Source: Marinobacterium ramblicola (GTDB lineage: Bacteria; Pseudomonadota; Gammaproteobacteria; Pseudomonadales; Balneatricaceae). Taken from it: a stretch of 64,000 nucleotides of DNA. This document shows positions 1-11,853 of this stretch, piece by piece. The notes beneath the pieces are model-generated. The model was not told the origin of the DNA and did no database searches. It worked only from the letters and a program-made list of their open reading frames with translations. Each line of letters opens with the position of its first letter. Position 1 is the stretch's first letter. The position numbers and the translations under genes are program-made. The stretch lies in NCBI RefSeq assembly GCF_019084545.1, contig NZ_JAHREP010000019.1:39530-103529 (forward strand). The letters are read 5' to 3'.

Positions 1-446
1 AGCACTCTGCCGAGTTGTGGTTGATTCAGCGGCAAAGCGCGCTGGAGCGCTTCGCTTTGCAGCTGTGCTATCGGGATCTGCAGTCGAATGCCGCTGTTGC
101 TTCCCGAGGCTGGTGTCTGCTGCGCCGGCGCTTGCGGTGGGGCTTCGGCGCGCCCGGTGGTACCGGCCTGGCCGGCCAGACTCAGCAGCAGTTGCCCGTC
201 GCCCGCACGGTTCAGCGTTACCTGGGCACCGATGACGAGGGGGCGAGAGGTCATCAGCTCCATCAGCATGTTTTGCACTTCAACCTTGATCCGGAACAGG
301 TTCGGGCGCTGCGTATCGACGACAACTTCCTTTACACTCGCGCTCAGCGTGCGGCCGGCGTCGAGCTGTGCGCGCAGGTCGACGCCCTGACCGTCACCGG
401 GACGGCTGAGTGTTTGCATCGATTGCACACTGAGCGTAACTGCCAA
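1..446 (-). CDS. fliK: Flagellar hook-length control protein FliK, N-terminal part (runs off the window)
   Basis: This is an open reading frame on the minus strand with no stop before the window edge, so only about 148 N-terminal residues are present. I chose the TTG at 446 because GGAGAG lies just upstream; GTG at 428 and ATG at 419 are in-frame alternatives. The protein starts LAVTLSVQSMQTL. It then has a folded-looking stretch with VKEVVVDTQRPNLFRIKVEV, followed by a Pro/Ala/Gln-rich linker. This layout fits the N-terminal half of gammaproteobacterial FliK, which is secreted through the flagellar export gate and sets hook length. The conserved C-terminal domain lies outside the window, so the name rests on the N-terminal pattern and on the divergent position next to ccmA. 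It could be another flagellar or hypothetical protein. Confidence 0.55.
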   Translation of the reverse strand, partial: MAVTLSVQSMQTLSRPGDGQGVDLRAQLDAGRTLSASVKEVVVDTQRPNLFRIKVEVQNMLMELMTSRPLVIGAQVTLNRAGDGQLLLSLAGQAGTTGRAEAPPQAPAQQTPASGSNSGIRLQIPIAQLQSEALQRALPLNQPQLGRV

Positions 447-548
447 CCTGTTCTCTCCACTGAAGACCGATGTAGGCCGAGGGTTTACAAAACCATACAA
501 AAATCTACAACCTTAGACCGAATCGGCCCCGGGTTGTCCCCTTCCTGC

Positions 549-577
549 CTGACGCCGAGGGGGAATCCGTTTATAAT
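549..577 (+). promoter_or_regulatory. Candidate sigma-70 promoter of the ccm operon
   Basis: CTGACG (549-554) and a perfect TATAAT (572-577) are separated by 17 bp. They lie about 105 bases upstream of the chosen ccmA start, in the gap between divergent fliK and ccmA. The -35 box matches consensus at four of six positions. No transcription data; inferred from sequence only. Confidence 0.6.
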
Positions 578-682
578 GGCGCGTTTGAAAAATGTCGGCC
601 AGCGCCGGCACAACTGAAGTATGCATTGATCGCTGCTGGCGGCGAAAAATCTTGGGTGGAGAGTCACTGTTTGTCCGGGCCG

Positions 683-1306
683 ATGTTACAAGTGGAAAAC
701 CTGTTCTGCGAGCGGGATGACCGTGTACTTTTCGATGGCCTGGGGTTCTCCGTCGATGCCGGGGAGATCGTTCAGATCGAGGGCGCCAACGGCAGCGGAA
801 AAACCACCCTGTTGCGCATTCTCAGCGGTCTGTCGCGTAACTATGAGGGTGAGATCTACTGGCGTGGCGAACCGATTGAGCGTGTGCGCGACCAGTTTCG
901 CCGCGAGCTGCTCTATTTCGGGCATCAACCGGGGGTCAAGGCGTTGCTGACGCCGGAGGAGAACCTGCGTTGGTACTGTGCCCTGCACCCCGCGCTCGAT
1001 GCCTCCCGGGTCAGCGAGGCGCTGGAGCAGGTCGGACTGCGCGGCTTCGAGGATGTGCCCTGTCACTCGCTCTCGGCAGGCCAGCATCGACGCGTCTCTC
1101 TGGCGCGCCTCTATCTCAGCGATGCGCCGTTGTGGATTCTCGACGAACCCTTTACCGCCATCGACAAGCGCGGGGTGGCAGCGAAAGAGGCGCTGATCGG
1201 CCGCCATATTGCCCGCGGCGGCAGCGTAATCCTGACCACGCACCAGGATCTGCAGGGGAGTAGCGCCGTGCGCGCGATAAATCTGGATCGGCAGGGTGGA
1301 ACTTGA
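683..1306 (+). CDS. ccmA: Cytochrome c biogenesis ATP-binding export protein CcmA
   Basis: CcmA is the ATPase of the CcmABCD complex. That complex releases heme-loaded CcmE during System I cytochrome c maturation at the inner membrane. The 207-residue protein has a Walker A motif GANGSGKTT (about 34-42), the ABC signature LSAGQ (about 130-134) and Walker B LWILDEP (about 150-156). I placed the start at ATG 683 because the protein then begins MLQVENL, like family members; an upstream in-frame start would add an unrelated 19-residue leader. The stop overlaps the ccmB start. It is the first gene of a complete ccmABCDEFGHI operon. Confidence 0.93.
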   Translation: MLQVENLFCERDDRVLFDGLGFSVDAGEIVQIEGANGSGKTTLLRILSGLSRNYEGEIYWRGEPIERVRDQFRRELLYFGHQPGVKALLTPEENLRWYCALHPALDASRVSEALEQVGLRGFEDVPCHSLSAGQHRRVSLARLYLSDAPLWILDEPFTAIDKRGVAAKEALIGRHIARGGSVILTTHQDLQGSSAVRAINLDRQGGT

Positions 1307-2025
1307 TGGCTGATCTGCTTACTAACGCCGCAGCCGAGCAGGCCCAGATCGGGCCCGGTGGGCTGTTTATGGCGACGCTGAGGCGAGATCTGCTGTTGTC
1401 GCTTCGCCGCAAGAGCGAGTTGGTCAACCCGCTGATCTTCTTTTTGATGGTGATTACGCTGTTTCCGCTGGGCGTCAGCCCGGAACCCGGTTTCCTGGCG
1501 CAACTGGCGCCCGGCGCGCTCTGGGTGGCGGCATTGCTGGCCACGCTGCTGTCGATGGACGCGTTGTTTCGGACGGACTATGACGACGGCTCGCTGGAAC
1601 AGCTGCTGCTCAGTCCGCAGCCGCTGTTTATCGTGGTACTGGCCAAGGTACTGGCGCACTGGATGCTCAGCGGACTGGCGCTGACCCTGGTGGCGCCGGT
1701 GATCGCGGTGATGCTGTTCCTGCCCGCCGAGGGGATGCCGGGGCTGATGCTGAGCCTGCTGATCGGTACGCCGACGCTGAGTTTGGTCGGAGCGATCGGC
1801 GCGGCGTTGACTGTGGGGCTCAAACGCGGTGGTGTACTGATTTCGCTGTTGGTGCTACCGCTCTACATACCGGTGCTGATCTTCGGCACCAGCGCGGTAC
1901 AGGCCGCGGTAACCGGACTGCCGCTGGGCGGCTATCTGGCGCTGCTCGGTGCGTTGCTGGCGCTGGGCCTGGCACTCGCACCGCTGGCGATCGGCGCGGC
2001 GTTAAGAATTTCGGTGAGTGGATAG
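1306..2025 (+). CDS. ccmB: Heme exporter protein CcmB
   Basis: CcmB is the membrane subunit that pairs with the CcmA ATPase. The protein of about 239 residues is strongly hydrophobic, with six likely membrane segments. It carries family stretches such as ITLFPLGVSPEP, DDGSLEQLLLSPQP and LTVGLKRGGVLISLLVLP. ATG 1306 overlaps the ccmA TGA by one base, implying translational coupling; a TTG just before it is in frame. The first 20 residues ([20 protein letters not shown]) extend beyond the usual CcmB start, so initiation at the internal GLFMATLRRD methionine is also possible. Confidence 0.92.
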   Translation: MADLLTNAAAEQAQIGPGGLFMATLRRDLLLSLRRKSELVNPLIFFLMVITLFPLGVSPEPGFLAQLAPGALWVAALLATLLSMDALFRTDYDDGSLEQLLLSPQPLFIVVLAKVLAHWMLSGLALTLVAPVIAVMLFLPAEGMPGLMLSLLIGTPTLSLVGAIGAALTVGLKRGGVLISLLVLPLYIPVLIFGTSAVQAAVTGLPLGGYLALLGALLALGLALAPLAIGAALRISVSG

Positions 2026-2027
2026 AT

Positions 2028-2792
2028 ATGTCGGATAAGAAATGGATGCCTCGCTGGTTTTATCAACTGGCTTCGCCGCGCTGGTGTTATCAGATCTGCG
2101 GCAAACTGCTGCCCTGGTTTACGGCGCTTGCGCTGGGCTTGCTGATCGGCGGTACCATCTGGGCCCTGGTTTTTGCACCGGCCGATTACCAGCAGGGCAA
2201 CAGCTTCAGGATCATCTATCTGCACGTGCCATCGGCGATCCTTGCCCAGTCCTGCTACATGCTGATGGCGATCGCCGGTGCCATCGGCCTGATCTGGAAG
2301 ATGAAGGTGGCCGACATGGTGGCCAAATCCTGTGCGCCGATCGGGGCCTCGCTGGCGGTTTTGGCACTGCTGACCGGCGCGATCTGGGGTAAGCCGACCT
2401 GGGGTTCATGGTGGGTATGGGATGCGCGTCTGACCTCGATGCTGATTCTGTTTTTCCTCTATCTCGGCGTCATGGCGTTGAACTCCGCCATCGAGAGCGA
2501 GTCTACCGCTGCACAGGCAACCGCTGTACTGGCGCTGGTGGGACTGGTCAACATTCCGATCATCAAGTACTCCGTCGAGTGGTGGAACACGCTGCACCAG
2601 CCGGCAACCTTTAAACTGACCGAAAAACCGGCGATGCCGGTGGAGATGTGGCTGCCGCTGCTGGTGATGGTGATCGGCTTCTATGCCTTCTTTGCCGTGA
2701 CACTGATGATGCGCCTGCGCAACGAGATCTTGCGTCGTGAGCGCCGTGCCGGTTGGGTCAAGGAACTTCTGCTGTCTAAATCTGCTGTTTAA
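2028..2792 (+). CDS. ccmC: Heme exporter protein CcmC
   Basis: CcmC is a six-helix heme-handling protein that loads heme onto CcmE in the periplasm. The 254-residue protein contains the tryptophan-rich WWD motif GSWWVWDARLTS (about 127-138). Conserved periplasmic histidines flank it, in IYLHVPSA and WWNTLHQPA. Length matches the family. It starts two bases after ccmB and is followed by ccmD. Confidence 0.95.
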   Translation: MSDKKWMPRWFYQLASPRWCYQICGKLLPWFTALALGLLIGGTIWALVFAPADYQQGNSFRIIYLHVPSAILAQSCYMLMAIAGAIGLIWKMKVADMVAKSCAPIGASLAVLALLTGAIWGKPTWGSWWVWDARLTSMLILFFLYLGVMALNSAIESESTAAQATAVLALVGLVNIPIIKYSVEWWNTLHQPATFKLTEKPAMPVEMWLPLLVMVIGFYAFFAVTLMMRLRNEILRRERRAGWVKELLLSKSAV

Positions 2793-2816
2793 GCACGTGG
2801 TTCGAGTGAGGTAGAC

Positions 2817-2996
2817 GTGAGCTTCAATTCCATATCCGAATTTCTGACGATGGGCGGGCACGGCCTGTATGTCTGGCTCAGCTATGGGCTTGGGCTGGTG
2901 GTGATTCTGGCTAACTTGATCGTACCGCTGCAGGCCGGTAAGCGTCTGCGTGTACAGCTGACCCGCCGTTTACTGAGGGAGAAACAGGGCTCATGA
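2817..2996 (+). CDS. ccmD: Heme exporter protein CcmD
   Basis: CcmD is a tiny membrane protein needed to release holo-CcmE from the CcmABC complex. This gene encodes 59 residues from a GTG start. It begins [20 protein letters not shown], has one transmembrane helix ([12 protein letters not shown]), and ends with a basic tail rich in Arg and Lys. The size, the single helix followed by positive charges, and the position between ccmC and ccmE fit CcmD. The stop overlaps the ccmE start ATG. Confidence 0.9.
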   Translation: MSFNSISEFLTMGGHGLYVWLSYGLGLVVILANLIVPLQAGKRLRVQLTRRLLREKQGS

Positions 2997-3454
2997 ATCC
3001 GAAACGCAAGCAGCGTCTGCTGATTGTTCTATTTATCGTCATTGGCGTTGGTGTTGCGGTAGGGCTGACCCTGTTCGCCCTGAATCAGAACATTAACCTG
3101 TTCTACTCGCCAACCCAGATCGCCGCGGGCGAGGCGCCCGAGGGTACCCGTATCCGTGCCGGCGGCATGGTCGTCGATGGCAGTGTACAGCGCTCCACCG
3201 AGAGTCTGGCGGTCAGTTTCGATATCACCGATTACGAGAAGACCGTGCGGGTCGAGTACACCGGCATCTTGCCGGACCTGTTCCGTGAGGGTCAGGGTAT
3301 AGTCGCCCAGGGCGAACTGGACAGCCGGGGCGTGCTGCAAGCGGTGGAAGTGCTGGCCAAGCATGATGAGAACTACATGCCGCCAGAGGTGGCGGACGCG
3401 TTGGAAAAGGCGGGTAAAATGCCTAAACCCGCGGGTCAGGAGTTCAATAAATGA
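2993..3454 (+). CDS. ccmE: Cytochrome c-type biogenesis heme chaperone CcmE
   Basis: CcmE is the membrane-anchored periplasmic heme chaperone that binds heme covalently and passes it to CcmF. The 153-residue protein has an N-terminal anchor (about 8-29) and an OB-fold beta domain. The conserved [12 protein letters not shown] motif holds the heme-binding His at about residue 124. The start overlaps the ccmD stop and the stop overlaps the ccmF start, so the genes are translationally linked. Confidence 0.96.
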   Translation: MNPKRKQRLLIVLFIVIGVGVAVGLTLFALNQNINLFYSPTQIAAGEAPEGTRIRAGGMVVDGSVQRSTESLAVSFDITDYEKTVRVEYTGILPDLFREGQGIVAQGELDSRGVLQAVEVLAKHDENYMPPEVADALEKAGKMPKPAGQEFNK

Positions 3455-5406
3455 TCCCTGAACTTGGTCAATATGCGCTGATTCTGACCGCCTGTCTGGC
3501 GGTTTTGTTGGGTACTGTGCCGATGGTCGGCGCGACGGTCGGCAACGCCCTTTGGTGCAGCTACGCACGGCCGCTGGCGATCGCCATGTTCGGTTTCGTG
3601 CTGTTCAGTTTCCTCTGCTTGAGCTGGTCGTTTCTGCAAAGCGACTTCTCGGTCGTATACGTGGCCAGCAACTCCAATACGGCCCTGCCCTGGTACTACC
3701 GGCTGAGCGCGGTCTGGGGCGGACATGAGGGCTCGCTGCTGCTGTGGCTGCTGATTCTGACCGGCTGGACTGTGGCGGTGGCATTGAAGAGCGGGAATTT
3801 GCCGGAAGATATCCAGGCCCGGGTGCTCTCTGTCATGGGCCTGATCACCATCGGTTTCACCCTGTTTATCCTGTTGACCTCCAGCCCGTTCGAGCGCTAT
3901 CTGCCGAGAATCCCGGAGCAGGGCGCCGATCTCAACCCGCTGTTGCAGGATATCGGCCTGATCATGCATCCACCGATGCTGTATATGGGCTATGTCGGTT
4001 TCTCGGTGGCCTTTGCCTTTGCCATCGCCGCACTGCTAAGCGGGCGGCTCGATGCCGCCTGGGCGCGTTGGTCACGCCCCTGGACCATCATCGCCTGGGC
4101 ATTTCTGACCCTGGGTATCGCACTGGGCAGCTGGTGGGCCTATTACGAGCTTGGCTGGGGCGGCTGGTGGTTCTGGGATCCGGTGGAAAACGCCTCGCTG
4201 ATGCCTTGGCTGATCGGTACCGCGCTGGTGCACAGCCTTGCGGTGACCGAAAAACGTGGTGTATTCAAAAGCTGGACCGTGCTGTTGGCGATCTTTGCCT
4301 TCTCCCTTAGCCTGCTCGGTACCTTCCTGGTGCGTTCCGGTGTGCTGACCTCGGTGCACGCCTTTGCGTCCGATCCGGATCGCGGGTTCTTCATCCTCGC
4401 GCTGCTGGCCATCGCCATCGGCGGCTCGCTGCTGCTCTACGCGATCAAGGCGTCCCATGTGAAAAGCGAGTCGAGTTTCGCTTTGCTGTCGCGCGAAAGC
4501 TTCATGCTGATCAACAACGTTCTGCTGACCGTTTTCTGCGCCACGGTATTGCTGGGCACGCTCTACCCGCTGCTGGTCGATGCGCTCAATTTGGGCAAGA
4601 TCTCGGTCGGACCTCCCTACTTCAATGCCCTGTTCGTGCCCTTGGGTGCGCTGTTGGTGCTGACGCTTGGGATCGGGGTGCTGCTGCGCTGGAAACAGAC
4701 ATCGTTGCAACTACTGATCAAGCAGCTTTGGTTGCCGGGTGTGCTGGCGTTGCTGGCGGGTGGTGTATCGTTGTTTCTGTTGCCGCAATGGCCCGGGTTC
4801 TGGACCTCATTGGGGCTGGTATTGGCCTGGTGGGTGGTGTTCACCGGCGCACGGGATCTGCTAAACCGGATGCGCAATAGAAGCGCGGGCCTGGCCGCCA
4901 TCTTCGCCCAGTCGCGCGCCTACTACGGCATGATGTTGGCGCATGGCGGTATCGCGGTGCTGATGGTTGGTATCGCACTGGTTTCGACGTTCAGCGAACA
5001 CAGCGATCTGCGTATGGAGCCGGGCGACCGCAAACAGTTCAACGACTACGAGTTCGTATTCGACGGTATCCGCAAGGTCGACGGTCCCAACTTCCACTCC
5101 GATACCGGGGTGATCCGGGTGTTGTACAAGGGCGAAACCTACACCGAAATGTATCCGGAAAAACGCCTTTACACCGCGCGGGGCAACGTGATGACCGAGG
5201 CGGCGATCGATCCGGGCCTGTTCCGCGACCTGTATGTGGCGCTTGGTGAGTCGCTGGGCGGTGATGCCTGGGCCGTGCGGGTGCAGTACAAGCCCTTCGT
5301 ACGCTGGCTCTGGCTCGGTGGCCTGATGATGACCGTCGGCGGGCTGTTGGCCGCCACCGACCCGCGTTACCGTAAACAGGCGCGTCGAGACTTGGCCGGC
5401 GCCTGA
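3451..5406 (+). CDS. ccmF: Heme lyase subunit CcmF
   Basis: CcmF is the large integral membrane subunit of the heme lyase (CcmFGH) that attaches heme to the CXXCH motifs of apocytochromes c. The protein has 651 residues and many membrane helices. The WWD motif [13 protein letters not shown] is near residues 235-247, and conserved histidine loops such as [10 protein letters not shown] and [10 protein letters not shown] are present. Length is normal for the family. It overlaps ccmE by four bases. Confidence 0.96.
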   Translation: MIPELGQYALILTACLAVLLGTVPMVGATVGNALWCSYARPLAIAMFGFVLFSFLCLSWSFLQSDFSVVYVASNSNTALPWYYRLSAVWGGHEGSLLLWLLILTGWTVAVALKSGNLPEDIQARVLSVMGLITIGFTLFILLTSSPFERYLPRIPEQGADLNPLLQDIGLIMHPPMLYMGYVGFSVAFAFAIAALLSGRLDAAWARWSRPWTIIAWAFLTLGIALGSWWAYYELGWGGWWFWDPVENASLMPWLIGTALVHSLAVTEKRGVFKSWTVLLAIFAFSLSLLGTFLVRSGVLTSVHAFASDPDRGFFILALLAIAIGGSLLLYAIKASHVKSESSFALLSRESFMLINNVLLTVFCATVLLGTLYPLLVDALNLGKISVGPPYFNALFVPLGALLVLTLGIGVLLRWKQTSLQLLIKQLWLPGVLALLAGGVSLFLLPQWPGFWTSLGLVLAWWVVFTGARDLLNRMRNRSAGLAAIFAQSRAYYGMMLAHGGIAVLMVGIALVSTFSEHSDLRMEPGDRKQFNDYEFVFDGIRKVDGPNFHSDTGVIRVLYKGETYTEMYPEKRLYTARGNVMTEAAIDPGLFRDLYVALGESLGGDAWAVRVQYKPFVRWLWLGGLMMTVGGLLAATDPRYRKQARRDLAGA

Positions 5407-5430
5407 ATACCTGGATAGGAAAGAGTGACT

Positions 5431-5967
5431 ATGCGTCGTATTTTGCTTTTTGTACCGCTGTTGATCTTTATCGGCCTGGGCTATTTTCTCTGGCGCGGAC
5501 TGTCGATCGACCCGACCGAGCTGCCCTCGGCACGTCTGAATCAGCCGTTTCCACAGTTCCAGCTTGCCTCGCTGACCGAGCCGGAGCGGACGCTGACCGA
5601 GGCGGACCTGAAGGGGCGGCCGGCCCTGGTCAATATCTGGGCCACCTGGTGTCCGACCTGTAAGGAGGAGCATGCCTTTCTCAACGGGTTGGCGCAGCAG
5701 GGGGTGACCATCTACGGCATCAACTACAAGGACGAGCCGCTGAAGGCACGGGAGTGGCTCAAGCGCTACCGCGACCCCTATACCGAGGTTGTCCTCGATC
5801 AGGATGGTGCTCTCGGTATCGACCTGGGGGTCTATGGTGCGCCTGAAACCTATGTGATCGACGCCCAGGGCGTGATCCGCTACCGCCATGTCGGCGCCGT
5901 CGATGCCAAGGTCTGGAAACAGCTCAAGCAGGTGATGGATCAGTTGGCTACCGGAGGCGCGTCATGA
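5431..5967 (+). CDS. ccmG: Thiol:disulfide interchange protein CcmG (DsbE)
   Basis: CcmG is a membrane-tethered thioredoxin-like protein that keeps apocytochrome cysteines reduced before heme attachment. The protein of about 178 residues has an N-terminal anchor (about 4-20). The thioredoxin-fold active site is WCPTC, with cysteines at about 74 and 77, and the cis-proline context is GAPETYVID. ATG 5431 is preferred over GTG 5425 because AGGAAAG lies at suitable spacing. Overlaps ccmH by four bases. Confidence 0.94.
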   Translation: MRRILLFVPLLIFIGLGYFLWRGLSIDPTELPSARLNQPFPQFQLASLTEPERTLTEADLKGRPALVNIWATWCPTCKEEHAFLNGLAQQGVTIYGINYKDEPLKAREWLKRYRDPYTEVVLDQDGALGIDLGVYGAPETYVIDAQGVIRYRHVGAVDAKVWKQLKQVMDQLATGGAS

Positions 5968-6449
5968 AGTCATGGCTGCACTCCCTGTTGCTGGGCGGGC
6001 TGCTGGCACTGGGTTCGGTAACCGCGCAGGCCACCATCGAAGCCTACGAATTTGACGACAAGGCCACCGAGGAGCGGTTTCAGCAGCTGACCGAAGAGCT
6101 GCGCTGCCCCAAGTGCCAGAACAACAACATCGCCGACTCCAACTCGCCGATCGCCTCCGACCTGCGGCGCGAGGTCTACCGCATGCTGAATCAGGGCGCC
6201 AGCGACGACGAGGTGATCGACTTCATGGTTACCCGCTACGGCGAGTTCGTGCTCTACCGTCCGCGGGTAACGGAGATGACCTGGATTCTCTGGTACGGCC
6301 CGTTCGTACTGCTCGGCATCGGTGCGTTGGCCGTGCTGCTGATCAGCAGACGGCGGCGCCAGTCAACTGCCGAAGGCCCCAAGGTCGGGTTGGATGCCGC
6401 CGAGCGTGAGCGACTGAATCAACTGCTGGAACAGGATAAAAAACGATGA
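5964..6449 (+). CDS. ccmH: Cytochrome c maturation protein CcmH
   Basis: CcmH reduces the apocytochrome CXXCH disulfide together with CcmG and docks with CcmF and CcmI. The 161-residue protein has a signal peptide-like N-terminus ending near AQA. The LRCPKC redox motif has cysteines at about 48 and 51 and is followed by QNNNIADSNSPIA. One membrane helix lies near residues 110-128 and the tail is charged. It is the short CcmH form; the TPR part is encoded separately as ccmI. Confidence 0.94.
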   Translation: MKSWLHSLLLGGLLALGSVTAQATIEAYEFDDKATEERFQQLTEELRCPKCQNNNIADSNSPIASDLRREVYRMLNQGASDDEVIDFMVTRYGEFVLYRPRVTEMTWILWYGPFVLLGIGALAVLLISRRRRQSTAEGPKVGLDAAERERLNQLLEQDKKR

Positions 6450-7684
6450 TGGCACTCTGGGGCGCAATCGCGCTGCTGACCCTGATCGCTGTGGCGGTGG
6501 TGTTTTGGCCACTGTTGAGTGCCTCCCGACGGGGCCGCAGCGCGGCGGCGCAGGCGGATGATCGCCAGCATCAGAACATCGAGATCTACCGTGAACGCCT
6601 GGCCGAGTTGGCCAGTGAGCGCGATGCCGGCACGCTGGATGAGGAAAACTTCGATATCCTCAAGCTCGAGCTGGAGCGCAACCTGCTGATCGATGCCGAA
6701 CAGCCCGGCAAGGTGCTTGAGCATCCACGACCGAACACGGCTCAGCTGATCACCGTGGTGTTGCTGGCGATGCTGGTTCCGGTAGCGGCGCTCGGCCTTT
6801 ATCAGCATCTGGGGCGGGCCGCCGATCTCGAGGTCTCGCTCAATCCGCCACCGGCACCGACCACGCTGGAGGAGGCGCTGGCTCAACTGGAGCAGGAGCT
6901 CGAGCGTAATCCCGAGAACGCCGAGGGCTGGTATCTGCTGGCCAACACCTACGTTAATCAAGGGCGTTTCGACGAGGGGCTGCAGGCGTTTCGCAAGGTG
7001 CTCGAGATCCTGCCCGAAGATGCGCCGCAGTATGCCGGAGTGCAGGGGCAGATTGCGCAGGCGCTCTACTTCCAATCCGAAGGCAGGATGACCGACGAGG
7101 TGCGCGCACAGATCGATCTCACCCTGTCGCTGGACCCGAGTGATATCGCGGCGCTGGGCATTCTCGGTATCGATGCCTACGAACAGGGGCGGTACCGTGA
7201 AGCGATCGACTACTGGGGGCGGGCGTTGCCGGGTGCCTCCGGCGACGCCGCACAGTCATTACGCTCCGGTATCGATCAGGCGCGGCAGCAGCTGGCGGCG
7301 GCCGGCGAGCCGGTGCCGGAGATGCCGGCCGTCACTGGCCCGGTGATCACCGTCAGTGTCGACATCGCCGATGAACTTAAGGCCCGGGTGACGCCCGACC
7401 AGGTGGTGTTCATCTATGCCCGTCCCGTGGGGGGGCGCATGCCTTTGGCCGCGGTGCGGCGCAAGGTATCGGATCTACCGTTGGAGGTGGAGCTGAACGA
7501 CAGCCTGGCGATGATGCCCGGTGCTGAACTCTCCAGTGTCGATACAGTCGAAATTGGAGCGCGTATCAGTAACACGGGCCAGGCGATCGCCGCGCCCGGT
7601 GACCTGATCGGCAGCCAGTCACCGATCACTGTTGGCACCGGGGCACAGTCGGTTAAACTGGTGATCGACAGGGTAGTAGAGTAG
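6446..7684 (+). CDS. ccmI: Cytochrome c maturation chaperone CcmI
   Basis: CcmI holds apocytochrome c C-termini for the heme lyase. The 412-residue protein has two N-terminal membrane helices (about 4-23 and 96-116) with a cytoplasmic leucine-rich coil between them. TPR repeats follow (about 135-270, including NPENAEGWYLLANTYVNQGR). A C-terminal beta-rich periplasmic domain (about 300-412) contains VFIYARPVGGRMPLAAVRRK. The long form with a C-terminal domain is common in gammaproteobacteria. It is the last gene of the ccm operon and overlaps ccmH by four bases. Confidence 0.92.
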   Translation: MMALWGAIALLTLIAVAVVFWPLLSASRRGRSAAAQADDRQHQNIEIYRERLAELASERDAGTLDEENFDILKLELERNLLIDAEQPGKVLEHPRPNTAQLITVVLLAMLVPVAALGLYQHLGRAADLEVSLNPPPAPTTLEEALAQLEQELERNPENAEGWYLLANTYVNQGRFDEGLQAFRKVLEILPEDAPQYAGVQGQIAQALYFQSEGRMTDEVRAQIDLTLSLDPSDIAALGILGIDAYEQGRYREAIDYWGRALPGASGDAAQSLRSGIDQARQQLAAAGEPVPEMPAVTGPVITVSVDIADELKARVTPDQVVFIYARPVGGRMPLAAVRRKVSDLPLEVELNDSLAMMPGAELSSVDTVEIGARISNTGQAIAAPGDLIGSQSPITVGTGAQSVKLVIDRVVE

Positions 7685-7741
7685 TCTGGTACCCAATAAT
7701 TAGAACATGAATCAGATAGCGGATAGGAATAGAGCCTAATC

Positions 7742-9187
7742 ATGGAGATCAGTCTGCGCGAATGGCTTATCATTGGCGGAATTCTGGTAATTGCGCTGAT
7801 TCTGTTTGACGGCTGGCGTCGTATCCGGGGTAATCGCAATCGTATCCGCATGGATATCGACCGCTCGGCGATCGGTGACGGCTCGGCAGAGGATGTTCCG
7901 CAATCCAACCCGGAGTTGCCCAACGGCGGCGCCAGGCGTCGCACGCACGCTGCCGAGCATGAGCGGCATGAACCCACGTTTGCGGCCGACTCCAGCGATC
8001 TGGAAGACGAATCGGATCGCCTGCCGGAGTTCGAGCCGGCGGTGGTAGACGTCGTCTCCAGCGGGCGTGCACCGGATCAATCCGGCGACGTATCGAAGCA
8101 TGAACCCCCTGAGCCGCCCCGGTCGCCGGCGCCCAACCCGCTGCATGAAATGGACCCCCTGTTCGACGATGTACCGGTCGAGCCCCGCCCCCTGCGTGCT
8201 GAACGCGGGCCGCAGCGGCCGGAGAGCGTTGACCAGTCGGCGGACGCCGAGGCACTGACCGCAGAACCTGGCCTATCGGCAACCGAGCCGGAGCCCGAGC
8301 CGCGAGAGCAGCGTGCAGCCGCACCGTTGCGCGCGCAGCGTGACGAATCCCGACATGACGACATCCGCCTCGATGAAGAGGATGACCCGCCCTTCGCAAT
8401 GAGCTTCGAGTTCGATCCTGAACAGCCGATTCCGGTGTTGATGGACCGCGTGCGTGCTCAAGCCACTGCTACTCAAGCTAAAGAGACACAGGCGCCGGTA
8501 ACAAGTGCTGAAGAGCAGGCTTCCGCCCCGAAACGGGAATCCTCGAAACGGCGGCGCAATGCGGACAGGCATCCGGAACTGCCGTTTGACGGCGCGGAAC
8601 AGAGTGCCGAAACGGAATCCGTATCGGAGCAGAAAGCCGCTGTTGCCGCTCGGCAAGAGGCGTCTCATACCGGCGTGCGGGCCGACACCAGGCCGAGCCA
8701 GGCGCAGGCCGAGTCGGCACCCAAGCGTCCGGCACCGGCGATCACCCCCAATCCGGAAGATATGTTGGTGATCTTTGTCGTTGCCAGGCGTGGTGAGGTG
8801 CTGCCGGGCGCGGTGATCCACAGGATCGTCGATGCCTGCGGCCTGGAGTTCGGCGAGATGGGGATCTTCCACCGCTACGAGCGGCCCAACGCCCAGGGTG
8901 CGCTGCAGTTCAACATGGCCAATGCCCTGCAGCCCGGTACCTTTGACCTGGATACGATGGATAATGCCGAGCTGCCGGCCGTGACCTTCTTCATGTCGAT
9001 GCACGATCCGGCCGACCCGCTGGAAGCGTACGAGTGCATGCTGGCGACGGCGGAAACCCTGGCTCGCCACCTGGATGCCGAACTGCTCGATGGCGACCGC
9101 TCGGTGATGCGCCCGCAAACCAAGGAACATTACCGCGAGCGGATCCGTGATTTCGAGATCCACAAACGGGTGAAGCGCGCGCACTGA
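7742..9187 (+). CDS. zipA: Cell division protein ZipA
   Basis: ZipA anchors FtsZ polymers to the inner membrane at the division site. The 481-residue protein has an N-out membrane helix (about 8-22), a short basic patch (RRIRGNRNRIR) and a very long acidic, Pro/Ala/Glu-rich linker (about 40-335). The C-terminal FtsZ-binding domain (about 340-470) shows MLVIFVVARRGEVLPG, GLEFGEMGIFHRY and PAVTFFMSMHDP. E. coli ZipA is 328 residues, so the linker is about 150 residues longer. It lies directly upstream of ligA, the usual gammaproteobacterial order, but follows ccmI here. Confidence 0.95.
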   Translation: MEISLREWLIIGGILVIALILFDGWRRIRGNRNRIRMDIDRSAIGDGSAEDVPQSNPELPNGGARRRTHAAEHERHEPTFAADSSDLEDESDRLPEFEPAVVDVVSSGRAPDQSGDVSKHEPPEPPRSPAPNPLHEMDPLFDDVPVEPRPLRAERGPQRPESVDQSADAEALTAEPGLSATEPEPEPREQRAAAPLRAQRDESRHDDIRLDEEDDPPFAMSFEFDPEQPIPVLMDRVRAQATATQAKETQAPVTSAEEQASAPKRESSKRRRNADRHPELPFDGAEQSAETESVSEQKAAVAARQEASHTGVRADTRPSQAQAESAPKRPAPAITPNPEDMLVIFVVARRGEVLPGAVIHRIVDACGLEFGEMGIFHRYERPNAQGALQFNMANALQPGTFDLDTMDNAELPAVTFFMSMHDPADPLEAYECMLATAETLARHLDAELLDGDRSVMRPQTKEHYRERIRDFEIHKRVKRAH

Positions 9188-9206
9188 AGCAGATGGCCCG
9201 TATGGC

Positions 9207-9234
9207 CCTGTCGTTCGCGGCTGCGAACGACAGG
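9207..9234 (+). terminator. Perfect 12-bp hairpin between zipA and ligA
   Basis: The arms CCTGTCGTTCGC and GCGAACGACAGG are perfect reverse complements around a four-base loop. They are followed by CTTTCCC rather than a clean T-tract. It may be a partial terminator or an mRNA-stabilising hairpin separating zipA from ligA. Confidence 0.55.
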
Positions 9235-9268
9235 CTTTCCCAGGCTCCCCTCCAGAGATAGCTTTTGA

Positions 9269-11841
<2,573 letters not shown>

Positions 11842-11853
11842 AAGGAGGTTGCC

